A stretch of DNA of 15,068 nucleotides, from the NCBI GenBank assembly GCA_002339355.1, contig DDKQ01000037.1, forward strand, positions 1 to 15,068, in the 5' to 3' direction. This document shows positions 5,849 through 13,657 of the stretch, piece by piece; position 1 is the first letter of the stretch, and the number at the start of each line of letters is the position of its first letter. Made by a program: the position numbers and the translations under genes. The notes beneath the pieces were generated by a model. The model did no database searches. It was not told the DNA's origin and saw only the letters and a list, made by a program, of their open reading frames with translations. The stretch is from Candidatus Subteraquimicrobium carltonvillense. Lineage in GTDB: Bacteria > Actinomycetota > Aquicultoria > Subteraquimicrobiales > Subteraquimicrobiaceae.

Positions 5849-6910
5849 ATGAAGATCGCACAAATCGCACCACCTTGGTATCCCATCCCACCAGCGGGAT
5901 ACGGTGGAATTGAGCTCGTGGTGAGCTTGCTTACGGAGGGATTGCTTAAGCGGGGGCACGATGTAACTCTGTTTGCCTCCGGTGATTCATCAACGGAAGC
6001 CGAATTGGTCTCGGTATTTGAATTTGCTCCCACCAGGGAAATCGGTCAAGTTTACCCCGATCTTCTTCACGTTCTCAATGCTTACGAGAGGGCAAGTGAA
6101 TTCGACATCATCCACGATCATAGTGGGATGATTGGTCCAGCTCTCGGCTCTTTTTGCTCTACGCCAGTCCTGCATACCTTGCATGGACCGGCAACGGAAA
6201 GAGCTAAATACTTATATAGTAGGCTTAAAGACAAGATTTACTTTAATGCCATATCCGAATATCAGCGCAAGTGTTTTGGGAACTTAAACTTCGTTGCCAC
6301 CATCTATAATGCCATCGATATTCACGCTTATCCCTTTTCTCCACGGAAGGACAATTATTTGCTATTTCTTGGAAGGATGAGCCCAGAGAAGGGAGCCCAT
6401 CTTGCAGTCGAAGTTGCAAACCGCCTCAAAAAGAAATTGGTCTTGGTGACGAAGATGGCTGAGGAGCGTGAAAAGCGATACTATAAGACCCAGGTTGAAC
6501 CCCTGCTCTCAGAAAATATAGAGATATTAGGTGAAGTGGATTTGAAGACCAAAGCTGAACTTTATATGAATGCGGAATGTACATTATTTCCTATCCAATG
6601 GCCGGAACCCTTCGGTCTGGTGATGGTCGAGTCGATGGCCACCGGAACTCCCGTAGTTGCTTTAAGGAACGGTTCCACACCTAAAGTTATCGTCCACAAA
6701 AAGACCGGTTTTATAGTTGATTCCATGGAAGAAATGGTAAAAGCTGTTGCCAAGGTGGAAGAGATCGATCCCAAGATGTGCCGCAAACATGTGGAGGAAA
6801 GATTCTCGGCGGAAAGGATGGTTGGCGATTACGAAAAGACGTATCAAAGGATACTGGGTTTTACGATGATGCAAGATACGGACACCTATTATTTCCAACA
6901 CCTCTGTTAA
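5849..6910 (+). CDS. Glycosyltransferase family 4 protein
   Basis: A 353-residue retaining glycosyltransferase with a GT-B fold that transfers a sugar from a nucleotide donor; donor and acceptor cannot be read from the sequence. The N-terminal acceptor domain contains a Gly-rich loop, PPAGYGGIE (14-22), and IIHDHSG (87-93). The C-terminal donor domain opens at about 168 with LLFLGRMSPEKG (171-182; R176 and K181 match the phosphate-binding pair) and carries the E-x7-E motif as E253 and E261 in WPEPFGLVMVESMATGTPVV. No signal peptide or membrane segment is seen, so it is probably cytoplasmic or peripheral. AGGGGG at 5831-5836 is the likely ribosome site, at the long end of usual spacing, with AAGAAGG directly before ATG. 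It stands alone between the terminator and an AT-rich spacer. The last 15 residues look less conserved. Confidence 0.88.
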   Translation: MKIAQIAPPWYPIPPAGYGGIELVVSLLTEGLLKRGHDVTLFASGDSSTEAELVSVFEFAPTREIGQVYPDLLHVLNAYERASEFDIIHDHSGMIGPALGSFCSTPVLHTLHGPATERAKYLYSRLKDKIYFNAISEYQRKCFGNLNFVATIYNAIDIHAYPFSPRKDNYLLFLGRMSPEKGAHLAVEVANRLKKKLVLVTKMAEEREKRYYKTQVEPLLSENIEILGEVDLKTKAELYMNAECTLFPIQWPEPFGLVMVESMATGTPVVALRNGSTPKVIVHKKTGFIVDSMEEMVKAVAKVEEIDPKMCRKHVEERFSAERMVGDYEKTYQRILGFTMMQDTDTYYFQHLC

Positions 6911-6970
6911 AAATCTTACAAAATATTATACCCTGGACATAATTCCAGAAGGTAAGTTTGCAACCTTAAG

Positions 6971-7012
6971 TCCTAAATCCTAAATTCGAAATCCTAAATC
7001 CTAAATCCTAAA
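6971..7012 (+). repeat. Six-unit heptamer array, unit TCCTAAA
   Basis: Six exactly phased 7-bp units occur: TCCTAAA, TCCTAAA, TTCGAAA (variant), TCCTAAA, TCCTAAA, TCCTAAA. Short tandem heptamers of this kind are known in some bacteria, notably the STRR sequences of cyanobacteria. There are no spacers, so this is not a CRISPR array. Confidence 0.9.
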
Positions 7013-7216
7013 CAAATCCAAAACTAAATGCTCTTTTCAAAAATTGAACTGAAGATTTTCATCATATTTCATTTCGTTTTTGGCAAAAAGGGCTGCCTCA
7101 GCATTTATGTCTAACCTGTTTTATATATTTATACATGGGTCGTAGTTTCAGAATTTGCTCTTACGTACGATTATCTAAAGATAGAAGAATATTCGGGATT
7201 GATGACCCACTTATTT

Positions 7217-7298
7217 ACTATTTGTAAAGTATGCTAAAAAATTTAAAGTTCAAAGAGACATTTGCCGATAAAAATAGAGAAGAAACTGTACAAATAGT
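7217..7298. promoter_or_regulatory. Candidate operator: separated 10-bp inverted repeat before the Xre gene
   Basis: ACTATTTGTA at 7217-7226 is the exact reverse complement of TACAAATAGT at 7289-7298. The right copy abuts the Shine-Dalgarno sequence TGAGGAG (7298-7304) of the Xre gene, and the centres are 72 bp apart. Repressors of this type commonly control their own promoters through such sites; this assignment is inferred from symmetry and position only. Confidence 0.45.
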
Positions 7299-7310
7299 GA
7301 GGAGCATCAA

Positions 7311-7664
7311 ATGTATTACGACAATGAAATTGGTCTTCGCTTGAGGAATGTTCGAGAGAGCAAAAGATTAAGCCGCAAAGATGTGGAGAAATTAACCGGC
7401 GGCGAGTTCAAAGAGTCGATCCTAGCAATGTACGAAAGTGGCAGGAGAAGGATTTGTGCTTCGCGTTTAAAAAGAATCGCGGATTTTTACGGTGTGCCAG
7501 TCTCCTTCTTGCTTGGTGAGACTTTCACATTCCAGCCTTCCCAAAGTTACGACATTGAAGCCATGCTCATGTCCGATCCCAAGTATTCAGAGGAGGAAAG
7601 AGAGCTCCTCCTTCACGTAATCGAGATAATAAAGGCGAAGAGACGAGCGGAGGGGAAAGAATAG
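7311..7664 (+). CDS. Xre-family HTH transcriptional regulator
   Basis: A 117-residue DNA-binding protein. The N-terminal two-thirds form a Cro/C1-type helix-turn-helix: GLRLRNVRESKRLSRKDVEK, then ESILAMYESGRR, then LKRIADFYGVPVSFLLGE (about residues 7-69). The C-terminal part (ERELLLHVIEIIKAKRRAEG) is a charged helix likely used for dimerisation or contact with a partner. ATG at 7311 is six bases after TGAGGAG. A metallopeptidase gene starts 18 bases after its stop. The pair resembles ImmR-ImmA of ICEBs1 and DdrO-IrrE, where the peptidase cleaves the repressor to lift repression; Xre-COG2856 pairs have also been proposed as toxin-antitoxin-like modules. Which of these applies is not decided by the sequence. 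Confidence 0.88.
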   Translation: MYYDNEIGLRLRNVRESKRLSRKDVEKLTGGEFKESILAMYESGRRRICASRLKRIADFYGVPVSFLLGETFTFQPSQSYDIEAMLMSDPKYSEEERELLLHVIEIIKAKRRAEGKE

Positions 7665-7682
7665 ATGGAAAGGTGATCACCA

Positions 7683-8186
7683 TTGATTATCTATGCCCAT
7701 TGGTATTTGAGGCAGCGAGCGGAAGATTTGGTGAAGAAATTTGGTTTTAGGAATCCACCCGTAGACCTATACAACGTCGCATGCTCTCTGGGCATAGAAA
7801 TAATAGAGTTATCCCTTCCTACCTGGTTCTTTGGAGCTCTTCTGAACATTAAAGGTGATTATTACATCATTCTCAATAAGTTAATGCCCCAGAGTCGTAA
7901 AAATTTCACCATCGCTCACGAGATTGCCCATTATCAACTTCACGGTGGGGAAATCTGTTCAATGAAGAATAGCAAAAGAGATTATTTTCACCGTGAAGCC
8001 GATATTTTCGCCGCTGAGCTTTGTATGCCCTCGTTCATGGTCATAAGGGAGGCTCATAACTGGGGTAACGATTATAAATTTTTGGCTCATCTCTTCGGGG
8101 TGAGCGAAATTGCCATGCTCAGGAAGTTGCAGGAATTAAGGCTCATCCCCGCCGAGAACTATGCCTGGTCGTGCGTCAAAAAGTAA
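7683..8186 (+). CDS. ImmA/IrrE family metallo-endopeptidase
   Basis: A 167-residue COG2856-type zinc peptidase. The zinc motif HEIAH is at residues 79-83 (FTIAHEIAHYQLHGG), and the conserved downstream EADIFAAELCMP at 105-116 supplies the expected acidic ligand. The active site is therefore intact. There is no signal peptide or membrane segment, so it is cytoplasmic, where it would be expected to act on the upstream Xre protein. The start is TTG at 7683, just after AAAGGTGAT at 7669-7677. That ribosome site overlaps a perfect 10-bp palindrome, GGTGATCACC (7672-7681). It is probably co-transcribed with the Xre gene and converges on the PATAN gene, ending three bases from it. Confidence 0.88.
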   Translation: MIIYAHWYLRQRAEDLVKKFGFRNPPVDLYNVACSLGIEIIELSLPTWFFGALLNIKGDYYIILNKLMPQSRKNFTIAHEIAHYQLHGGEICSMKNSKRDYFHREADIFAAELCMPSFMVIREAHNWGNDYKFLAHLFGVSEIAMLRKLQELRLIPAENYAWSCVKK

Positions 8187-8189
8187 CCT

Positions 8190-9106
8190 TTAATTCTTTT
8201 CGTCATCGCGTTTGGCCATCAATTGATGGGCGATCTCGTTCAGTCTAGCGTAGTAGCTTGCCCACTCAAGAGGTATATTTTGCCTAGATTCCCCTCTGTA
8301 ATTTTTAATGTACTTGCCGGTTATTGGCTCGGTGGATTGATACTTTTTGGCTTTATTTGCCCCCGAAGATTCCATTGCTTGCCCCTTTGCCTCGGGAGCC
8401 ACGATTTCAAGCAGTCCATTTGAGATCATTCTGACCAGAATCCTGCAGAGTGAAAGGGATGTCAAATGAGATTTATCCTTTAAATCTAATCTTTGACACT
8501 CCTCTTCTTATCCAGTAGGTACAGGATTTTCCACTCTTCGGGCTTTATGATGATGTCCTCTTTCGATTTAACGGGAGCTTCAGACATTTGTACCATTGTG
8601 TCAAGGGAGGGAAGCACCTCTTTTATCTTTTGCCACTCTTCTTGGCGCTTGGTGGCTTCGGCTATGATATCCTCGACGCTCATATATACCCCGATATCTT
8701 CCTCCTCGGGGACATTGTCAGTTTCGAAATAATAGGAGCCTTCTTTCCAATCGAAGATTTCAAAGAGGGCATCTTCTATTTGTTCTTTTATGAATTGCTC
8801 GAGCAAGTCTTTCTTCATTCCCATGGAGATCAAAATTTCACCTAGGCGCTTCTCGGGTTGCTCTTGTTGACATAAAAGGGCTTCCTTCAACTCGTCCTGG
8901 GACATTAGCCCTGTATCTATCAACCTCATACCCAGGGGAATCCGATTTTGGGGGGTTATGGCGAAAAAGACCTGTCCCTCTCTGAAGTAAATTTTTCCCT
9001 CAGCACCTTTGGAACTCACCGTGAGACTCCCCGTTTTTCCGGCCAGGCTTATCAGCTGAAAGATCTGTGAAAGACTGAACTCGTTTAAATTTCCCTGCAA
9101 AGGCAT
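8190..9106 (-). pseudogene. PATAN (DUF4388) protein, frameshifted near 8486
   Basis: The first 206 residues (9106-8486) are a DUF4388/PATAN protein: MPLQGNLNEFSLSQIFQLIS, GKTGSLTVSS, GKIYFREGQVFFA, then a helical region and IEDALFEIFDWKEGSYYFE. It then begins the C-terminal winged-helix-like segment EEWKILYLLDKKRSVKD and hits TAG (8488-8486). The missing half is next door in another frame: LDLKDKSHLTSLSLCRILVR, then MISNGLLEIV, a low-complexity linker and WASYYARLNEIAHQLMAKRD, ending at 8190. One extra base near 8486-8492 would join the halves into about 304 residues. TAG rather than TGA, plus the frame change, rules out selenocysteine readthrough. It is the last gene of the Tad operon, start ATG 9106 after GGTGAT. 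PATAN proteins are known to regulate pilus function in cyanobacteria, so a role in controlling the TadA motor is plausible. A sequencing or assembly error is a real alternative to a true mutation. Confidence 0.8.
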
Positions 9107-9132
9107 TTAAATCACCATCCCACTCGTGTTGA

Positions 9133-9183
9133 CTAGTTAGCTAGTTGGCTGGCAACAAACGAGCAAACCAGCAAACTGGCAAA
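9133..9183. repeat. Octamer-period degenerate tandem repeats between tadC and the PATAN gene
   Basis: CTAGTTAG, CTAGTTGG and CTGGCAAC run from 9133 to 9156, followed by CGAGCAAA, CCAGCAAA and CTGGCAAA from 9160 to 9183, all with 8-bp periodicity. They fill most of the 84-bp gap between tadC and the PATAN gene. No strong hairpin with a T-run is present, so transcription probably continues through. Confidence 0.65.
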
Positions 9184-9190
9184 CAAGCCG

Positions 9191-10093
9191 CTATAGGCTT
9201 TGAATGATCGCCGTATATATCTTTATGGCCGCCGGACCCAAAATGACCACCATAAGTGCCGGAAAGATACAGAATACCAAGGGGAATACCATTTTCACCG
9301 GGGTTTTCATCGCAATTTCCTCGGCCTTCTGTCTCCGCTTTATCCTCATCTCCTGTGCTTGCACCCTGAGAACCTTGGCGATGCTGATGCCAAAGACATC
9401 CGCTTGGAGCATGGCCAGGATGAAGGCATGCAACTCGGGGACATTTACCCTCTCGCCGAGATTTTTAAAAGCCTCCTTTCGGGGTGTTCCCAATCTTATC
9501 TCCTGCAACATTCTATAGAACTCTTGAGACAGGGGACCCTTGGTATTTTTTACCACTCTACTCAGGGCGGCATCAAACCCCAATCCTGCCTCAACGCTTA
9601 TAGTCAAAAGATCCAAGGTATCTGGAAGGGCGAGAGCAATGGCTTTCTGCCTCGTGTTTATGCGATGCTGCAACCAGAGGTCGGGTATGAAGAAACTCGT
9701 TACCACCAATCCCAAGGAAATGGGGATGGAGGTCAAGGAGAGGTCGAGGGTTATATGGGCTAAACCAAGCAAAATGAAGGCACCCATGGCGCTCAGGGCC
9801 TTAAGTGCTAGGAACTTATCGACATTCATATCTTTGGGATTACCGGCCAAGGCCAGTTTTCTCCTCACCTTATCGGATATCCCCATGGGGCTGATTTTCC
9901 GAACTACACCAGCGAGATTTTGAACCAAGGGCAGCAATATCCTGCGGACAAAGGGTTCTGCCAATTCTTGCTCAATTATGGAAGCGATGGATGCTGGCTT
10001 TGATACCCTTCCCTTGGTGGCCAACATCGTCAAAGCCATGGAGGTTAAAAATACTGAGATAAAAACCAGAATTAGGGATAATGAATATAGCAT
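9191..10093 (-). CDS. tadC: Tad pilus inner-membrane platform protein TadC
   Basis: A 300-residue membrane protein of the type II secretion F (T2SSF/GspF) family, one of two platform proteins of the Tad pilus. There is an N-terminal membrane segment (LYSLSLILVFISVFLTSMAL), a central hydrophobic pair, the cytoplasmic four-helix domain with LPDTLDLLTISVEAGLGFDA and QEIRLGTPRKEAFKNLGERV, and a C-terminal membrane hairpin (FPLVFCIFPALMVVILGPAA). A GTG at 10108 overlaps the tadB stop by four bases and is in frame, but ATG at 10093 lies seven bases after GAGGTG and directly starts the membrane segment, so it is preferred. It lies downstream of tadB in one operon. Confidence 0.9.
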   Translation of the reverse strand: MLYSLSLILVFISVFLTSMALTMLATKGRVSKPASIASIIEQELAEPFVRRILLPLVQNLAGVVRKISPMGISDKVRRKLALAGNPKDMNVDKFLALKALSAMGAFILLGLAHITLDLSLTSIPISLGLVVTSFFIPDLWLQHRINTRQKAIALALPDTLDLLTISVEAGLGFDAALSRVVKNTKGPLSQEFYRMLQEIRLGTPRKEAFKNLGERVNVPELHAFILAMLQADVFGISIAKVLRVQAQEMRIKRRQKAEEIAMKTPVKMVFPLVFCIFPALMVVILGPAAIKIYTAIIQSL

Positions 10094-10104
10094 TGTCAGA
10101 CACC

Positions 10105-11097
10105 TCACACCTCTATGGAGACCATCTTCTTAAGCCACAAGCCACCGATTGTCATCAATATCAGTGCTGCAATGACCATGACTATTCCCATCGTATTGGT
10201 GAATAACGATGTAACGTAAGAAGGATTGATGATATAAAGGATGAGACTCGTGATGAAGGGTAGGGAGGTCAAAATCGCCGCTGAAAGCCTTCCCTCCGCG
10301 GTGAGCACCCGTATTTGCCTGGCTACCCTATCCCTTTCTCTCATGGTATTGGCCAAAATCTCCAAGACTTCGGCCAGATTTCCCCCAACTTCTCGCTGGA
10401 TTTTAACAGCCATGATGGTCCATTCAAAATTGATGCTTTGAACTCTTTCGGCCATATTATTTAGGGCTTCCTCCAAGGGGAGACCCAACCTCGCCTCGGT
10501 TAGCGCCCGTTTAAACTCCGTGGACATGGGAGGCTTCGTTTCCTGCACCACCATGTCCACGGCTTGCAGGAAGCTATAGCCCGCTTTAAGCGCCCCTGCT
10601 ATCAGCGACAGGGTATCCGGAAGTTGTTCATGGAATAATCCCTCCCTCTTGGTTTTCAAGTACTGGATTATGAGGATGGGGACGATTGCCGCAATGGATA
10701 CCATGAGGAACATAACGATTATACTCTTGCTTAAGGTGTATCCCAGACTTCCCAAAATGAGAACGGTCAAAAAGTGGAAGAACATGAACTCCGACGCCCG
10801 AAGGGGAAGCCCCGCCTGATCGAGCAAGAGTTGTAACTCTTTAAGCGAACCTCTTTTAGCGGTCAAGGGAGCGATTATCCTTGGAATTCTGCTTAAGATG
10901 AATTTGATCTGCTCTTTTTTTTGCTCCTCCTTCCCACGAGACCTTTGCCATGCTTCCTCAAAGGGTTTCAATTGCTGCTCCAATAGGGAAGTCTGTGGGA
11001 AGAATATCCCAAGCAGGGAAAGGAAAGCCAGGAAGAATGCCATGAATGATATGAGTAATAATGTGGTTAATCCCTGCAAGGTACCCAAAGGCATCAT
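10105..11097 (-). CDS. tadB: Tad pilus inner-membrane platform protein TadB
   Basis: A protein of about 330 residues, partner of TadC in the pilus assembly platform. It has an N-terminal membrane helix (LLISFMAFFLAFLSLLGIFF), a basic/helical linker, a central membrane pair (about 107-146), the T2SSF domain from about 159 (LPDTLSLIAGALKAGYSFLQ and LTEARLGLPLEEALNNMAER), and a C-terminal membrane hairpin (ILTSLPFITSLILYIINPSY onward). AGGAGG (11108-11103) overlaps the tadA stop; the ATGs at 11097 and 11094 are five and eight bases from it, so either can be the start, while the TTG at 11100 is too close. Length and domain order are normal for TadB. Confidence 0.9.
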   Translation of the reverse strand: MMPLGTLQGLTTLLLISFMAFFLAFLSLLGIFFPQTSLLEQQLKPFEEAWQRSRGKEEQKKEQIKFILSRIPRIIAPLTAKRGSLKELQLLLDQAGLPLRASEFMFFHFLTVLILGSLGYTLSKSIIVMFLMVSIAAIVPILIIQYLKTKREGLFHEQLPDTLSLIAGALKAGYSFLQAVDMVVQETKPPMSTEFKRALTEARLGLPLEEALNNMAERVQSINFEWTIMAVKIQREVGGNLAEVLEILANTMRERDRVARQIRVLTAEGRLSAAILTSLPFITSLILYIINPSYVTSLFTNTMGIVMVIAALILMTIGGLWLKKMVSIEV

Positions 11098-11106
11098 CAA
11101 AACCTC

Positions 11107-12465
11107 CTATTTTCGACTAAAGAGTTCAAATTGGAAGATGTCCACGGGGAGGGTGATCCCCAGATTCTGCAACTTTTGCATGAATTTTGGTCTGATTCCC
11201 GTGGATTTTATGGTTCCCTTAAATCTACCATTCTCATCGACGCCCATGGAAAAATCAAACAGGAATAAATCCTGTAGGGTGATTATGTCCCCCTCCATCC
11301 CCTGAACCTCGGTGACATGGGTGATCCTTCTAGTTCCATCCCGCAGTCGCGCCTGGTGGATGATCAAATCGATGGCGGAGGAGATTTGCTCTCTTATGGC
11401 TCGCACCGGCAGATCCATTCCGGACATCAAGACCATGGTCTCCAGGCGGGATAAAACATCCCTTGGCGAGTTGGCGTGAACTGTGGATAGTGAACCATCG
11501 TGACCGGTATTCATGGCTTGCAGCATATCCAGGGCCTCTCCCCCTCTCACCTCGCCCACCACGATTCTATCCGGTCTCATTCTCAAGGCATTTCTCACCA
11601 AATCCCTTATGGTTACCTCCCCTTTTCCTTCGATATTTGGGGGACGGGATTCCAATCGAATGACATGTTCTTGGTGAAGTTGAAGCTCCACCGCATCCTC
11701 TATGGTGATGATCCGCTCATCCGGAGGGATGAAGGAAGAGAGGACATTCAGAGTCGTGGTCTTCCCCGATCCTGTTCCTCCGGAGACCATGATATTCAGC
11801 CTACCCTTAACGCAGGCCTCCAAGAACAGAGCGATTCTCCTGGTCATAGTACCAAAGTTTATGAGATCATTGACGGTATACGGATCGCGGGCGAATTTTC
11901 TGACGGTGAGTTTGGCGCCATCGATGGCTAGGGGAGGAATGATGGCATTCACTCGAGAGCCATCGGGGAGCCTCGCATCGACCATGGGAGCACTCTCATC
12001 GATCCTCCTTCCCACCTGTGCCACGATCTTATCGATTATCCGTCTTAAGTGAGCCTCATCGATGAATTTCTGGTCCGTGGGATAAATCTTTCCGAATTTT
12101 TCGATATAGATGGTATCCGGACCGTTGACCATGATCTCAGTGACCTCTGGGTCGTCCAGGAATTCTTCTAAGGGACCATAGCCTAAGACATCGTGGGTAA
12201 TGCTCTCAACGAGTTGCATTTTTTCTTCGGGGGTGAGGGTCGTTTTTTCCTGAGAGATTAACTCTTGTAGCTTTTGCTGGACTCTGGTCCGAAGGTCCCT
12301 TAAGTCCACATTTTGATCATAAAGTTCCGGTCCCAACTCTTCGATTAATGAGCGGTGAATCTGCTGGGTCAACTTTTCTAGCAATCTACGGCGGGGAGAA
12401 ATTTCAGCTACCTGCTCCTCCTGGCCTATCTTTTTAATCTGGGCTATCCTTTCGTGCAGAGTCAT
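11107..12465 (-). CDS. tadA: Tad pilus assembly ATPase TadA/CpaF
   Basis: A 452-residue hexameric secretion ATPase (PulE/VirB11 superfamily, CpaF branch) that powers pilus assembly from the cytoplasmic face. An N-terminal helical domain (1-95) precedes the N2 region (LGYGPLEEFLDDPEVTEIMV, 94-113). Catalytic motifs are intact: Walker A GGTGSGKTT at 229-237, Asp box IITIEDAVEL at 252-261, Walker B RIVVGEVRGGEA at 300-311 and His box GHDGSLSTVHANS at 321-333. The start ATG overlaps the tadZ stop as ATGA and has GGGAGG upstream, indicating translational coupling. It sits between tadZ and tadB, the classical Tad order. Confidence 0.95.
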   Translation of the reverse strand: MTLHERIAQIKKIGQEEQVAEISPRRRLLEKLTQQIHRSLIEELGPELYDQNVDLRDLRTRVQQKLQELISQEKTTLTPEEKMQLVESITHDVLGYGPLEEFLDDPEVTEIMVNGPDTIYIEKFGKIYPTDQKFIDEAHLRRIIDKIVAQVGRRIDESAPMVDARLPDGSRVNAIIPPLAIDGAKLTVRKFARDPYTVNDLINFGTMTRRIALFLEACVKGRLNIMVSGGTGSGKTTTLNVLSSFIPPDERIITIEDAVELQLHQEHVIRLESRPPNIEGKGEVTIRDLVRNALRMRPDRIVVGEVRGGEALDMLQAMNTGHDGSLSTVHANSPRDVLSRLETMVLMSGMDLPVRAIREQISSAIDLIIHQARLRDGTRRITHVTEVQGMEGDIITLQDLFLFDFSMGVDENGRFKGTIKSTGIRPKFMQKLQNLGITLPVDIFQFELFSRK

Positions 12466-13652
12466 GCTATCGCCTCCCTTCTTATTGGTCTCTTTTTAGG
12501 TGCTCGTTTATCGCTCATTTTGTTGAGTGATCTAAAGAGCTCCTTGAGTCGGTTTAAACTCTTACTGAAGGGAGCCTGTGGTGAATCCAAAACCACTGGG
12601 ACTCCTCTACTTACGGAGAGAGGTACCTTTTTATCGGTGGGAATGCAGGCGGAGACACGTATTCCTAAAGCTTTTTCCACCTCAGCGAGATTTAAGCCTA
12701 TTCTGTCATCGGCTCGGTTGATTATCAGTTTCGTTATCTCTTGAGGACAACCCAACAACTTCAGCGTCTGCAGACAAAGTTTTATATTTTTTAAGGTTGG
12801 GATATCCATGGTGGCCACGAGACATATCTGATTGGTTTCGTCCAAGACGGTGAGCACGTGGTCATTAAAGGAAGGTGGGGTATCCACCACTATGTAATCG
12901 AAGGACTTTCTCAAAGCATTCAGGATTTGTTGCACGCTTTTGCTGGATACCAAATCCGCCAATTCGGGTTGGAGTGGAGCGAGAAGTGCCCTTACTCCGG
13001 AATCGTGGGAGGTAAGAAAGCCGTTCAATACCTCGATATCCAGATTCTCACCCACGCAAGCGGCGTCGTAAATTGTGTGTTCCGGATTGAGTTTAAGCAT
13101 CACTCCAACGTCGCCAAATTGAAGATCGAGGTCGAGTAGAACTACGCTGGTTCCATGATCCCTGGCGAGTGAGACTGCGAGATTCGTGGCGATGACCGTT
13201 TTGCCCACGCCACCCTTAGTACTAAAGATGGTGAGAATCTTGCCCTTGTCCCCAGTGGAAGCAGGTGTTTCTCTGAGGATTTCATAAGCCCGCTGGATGG
13301 CCGAGATTAGCTCATCGGTTTGAGTTGGAAAGGTGAGAAAATCGATCGCGGGCTTGTCGGCAGATATGGCTTTCTTTTGGTTGCATGGTTTAGAGCCGTT
13401 GACCGAGAGAATGATGGTTGTATTGGTTTTCTCTCTTATATCTTTAGCCAGATCAGCGATGGGTTTTTCTTTCCATCCCGGACCGATCAACAGCACACAG
13501 GGAGCGTGTTCCTTCACTAGAGCCTCAATTTGATTGAGTTTGGTGGCAAAGGCTCGTACGGAAATATCTTTATTATCCTTCAAAGCCCATCGAATTTCCC
13601 TATCGAAATCTTTATCCGGATCGGCCAGGATTAGGGCAATCATTAAGACCAT
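12462..13652 (-). CDS. cpaE: Tad pilus assembly protein TadZ/CpaE (MinD/ParA-type ATPase)
   Basis: A 396-residue protein that localises the Tad machinery at the membrane or pole. The N-terminal 125 residues form a degenerate receiver-like domain (IALILADPDKDF, CVLLIGPGW, TTIILSVNG). A MinD/ParA ATPase domain follows: deviant Walker A KGGVGKT at 146-152, VVLLDLDLQFGDVG (switch I/A' region) near 170-183, and DYIVVDTPP (Walker B). The C-terminal tail is very basic (KRAPKKRPIRRE), which may help membrane or nucleic acid contact. ATG at 13652 is five bases after the cpaB stop; a second ATG lies three codons later. It overlaps tadA by four bases. Confidence 0.92.
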   Translation of the reverse strand: MVLMIALILADPDKDFDREIRWALKDNKDISVRAFATKLNQIEALVKEHAPCVLLIGPGWKEKPIADLAKDIREKTNTTIILSVNGSKPCNQKKAISADKPAIDFLTFPTQTDELISAIQRAYEILRETPASTGDKGKILTIFSTKGGVGKTVIATNLAVSLARDHGTSVVLLDLDLQFGDVGVMLKLNPEHTIYDAACVGENLDIEVLNGFLTSHDSGVRALLAPLQPELADLVSSKSVQQILNALRKSFDYIVVDTPPSFNDHVLTVLDETNQICLVATMDIPTLKNIKLCLQTLKLLGCPQEITKLIINRADDRIGLNLAEVEKALGIRVSACIPTDKKVPLSVSRGVPVVLDSPQAPFSKSLNRLKELFRSLNKMSDKRAPKKRPIRREAIA

Positions 13653-13657
13653 CTTCT

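Larger units (their letters stand above)
6911..7310. other. AT-rich gene-free spacer
   Basis: These 400 bases hold no credible gene. They contain the heptamer array (6971-7012), a TATCT-AA-AGATA symmetry at 7172-7183, a CGTACG palindrome near 7165, and the inverted-repeat operator candidate upstream of the Xre gene. No clear terminator follows the glycosyltransferase and no promoter with both good hexamers was found. Confidence 0.6.

Noticed and set aside
6971..7012. CRISPR array
   Set aside because: Units are seven bases with no spacers and no cas genes nearby; it is a simple tandem repeat.
8486..8488. Selenocysteine or pyrrolysine readthrough of the PATAN stop, given the nearby sel genes
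   Set aside because: The stop is TAG, not TGA, and the continuing protein is in a different frame, so readthrough cannot join the halves. No slippery heptamer for programmed -1 shifting is seen.
9133..9183. Terminator between tadC and the PATAN gene
   Set aside because: The repeats give no strong stem followed by a T-run on the minus strand.
9200..9923. Plus-strand frames of up to 187 codons opposite tadC
   Set aside because: Antisense to a well-supported membrane protein gene; no family features and no ribosome site.
11463..12052. Long open frames on the plus strand opposite tadA (up to 143 codons)
   Set aside because: They are antisense to a gene with intact ATPase motifs, have low-complexity translations and no ribosome sites.
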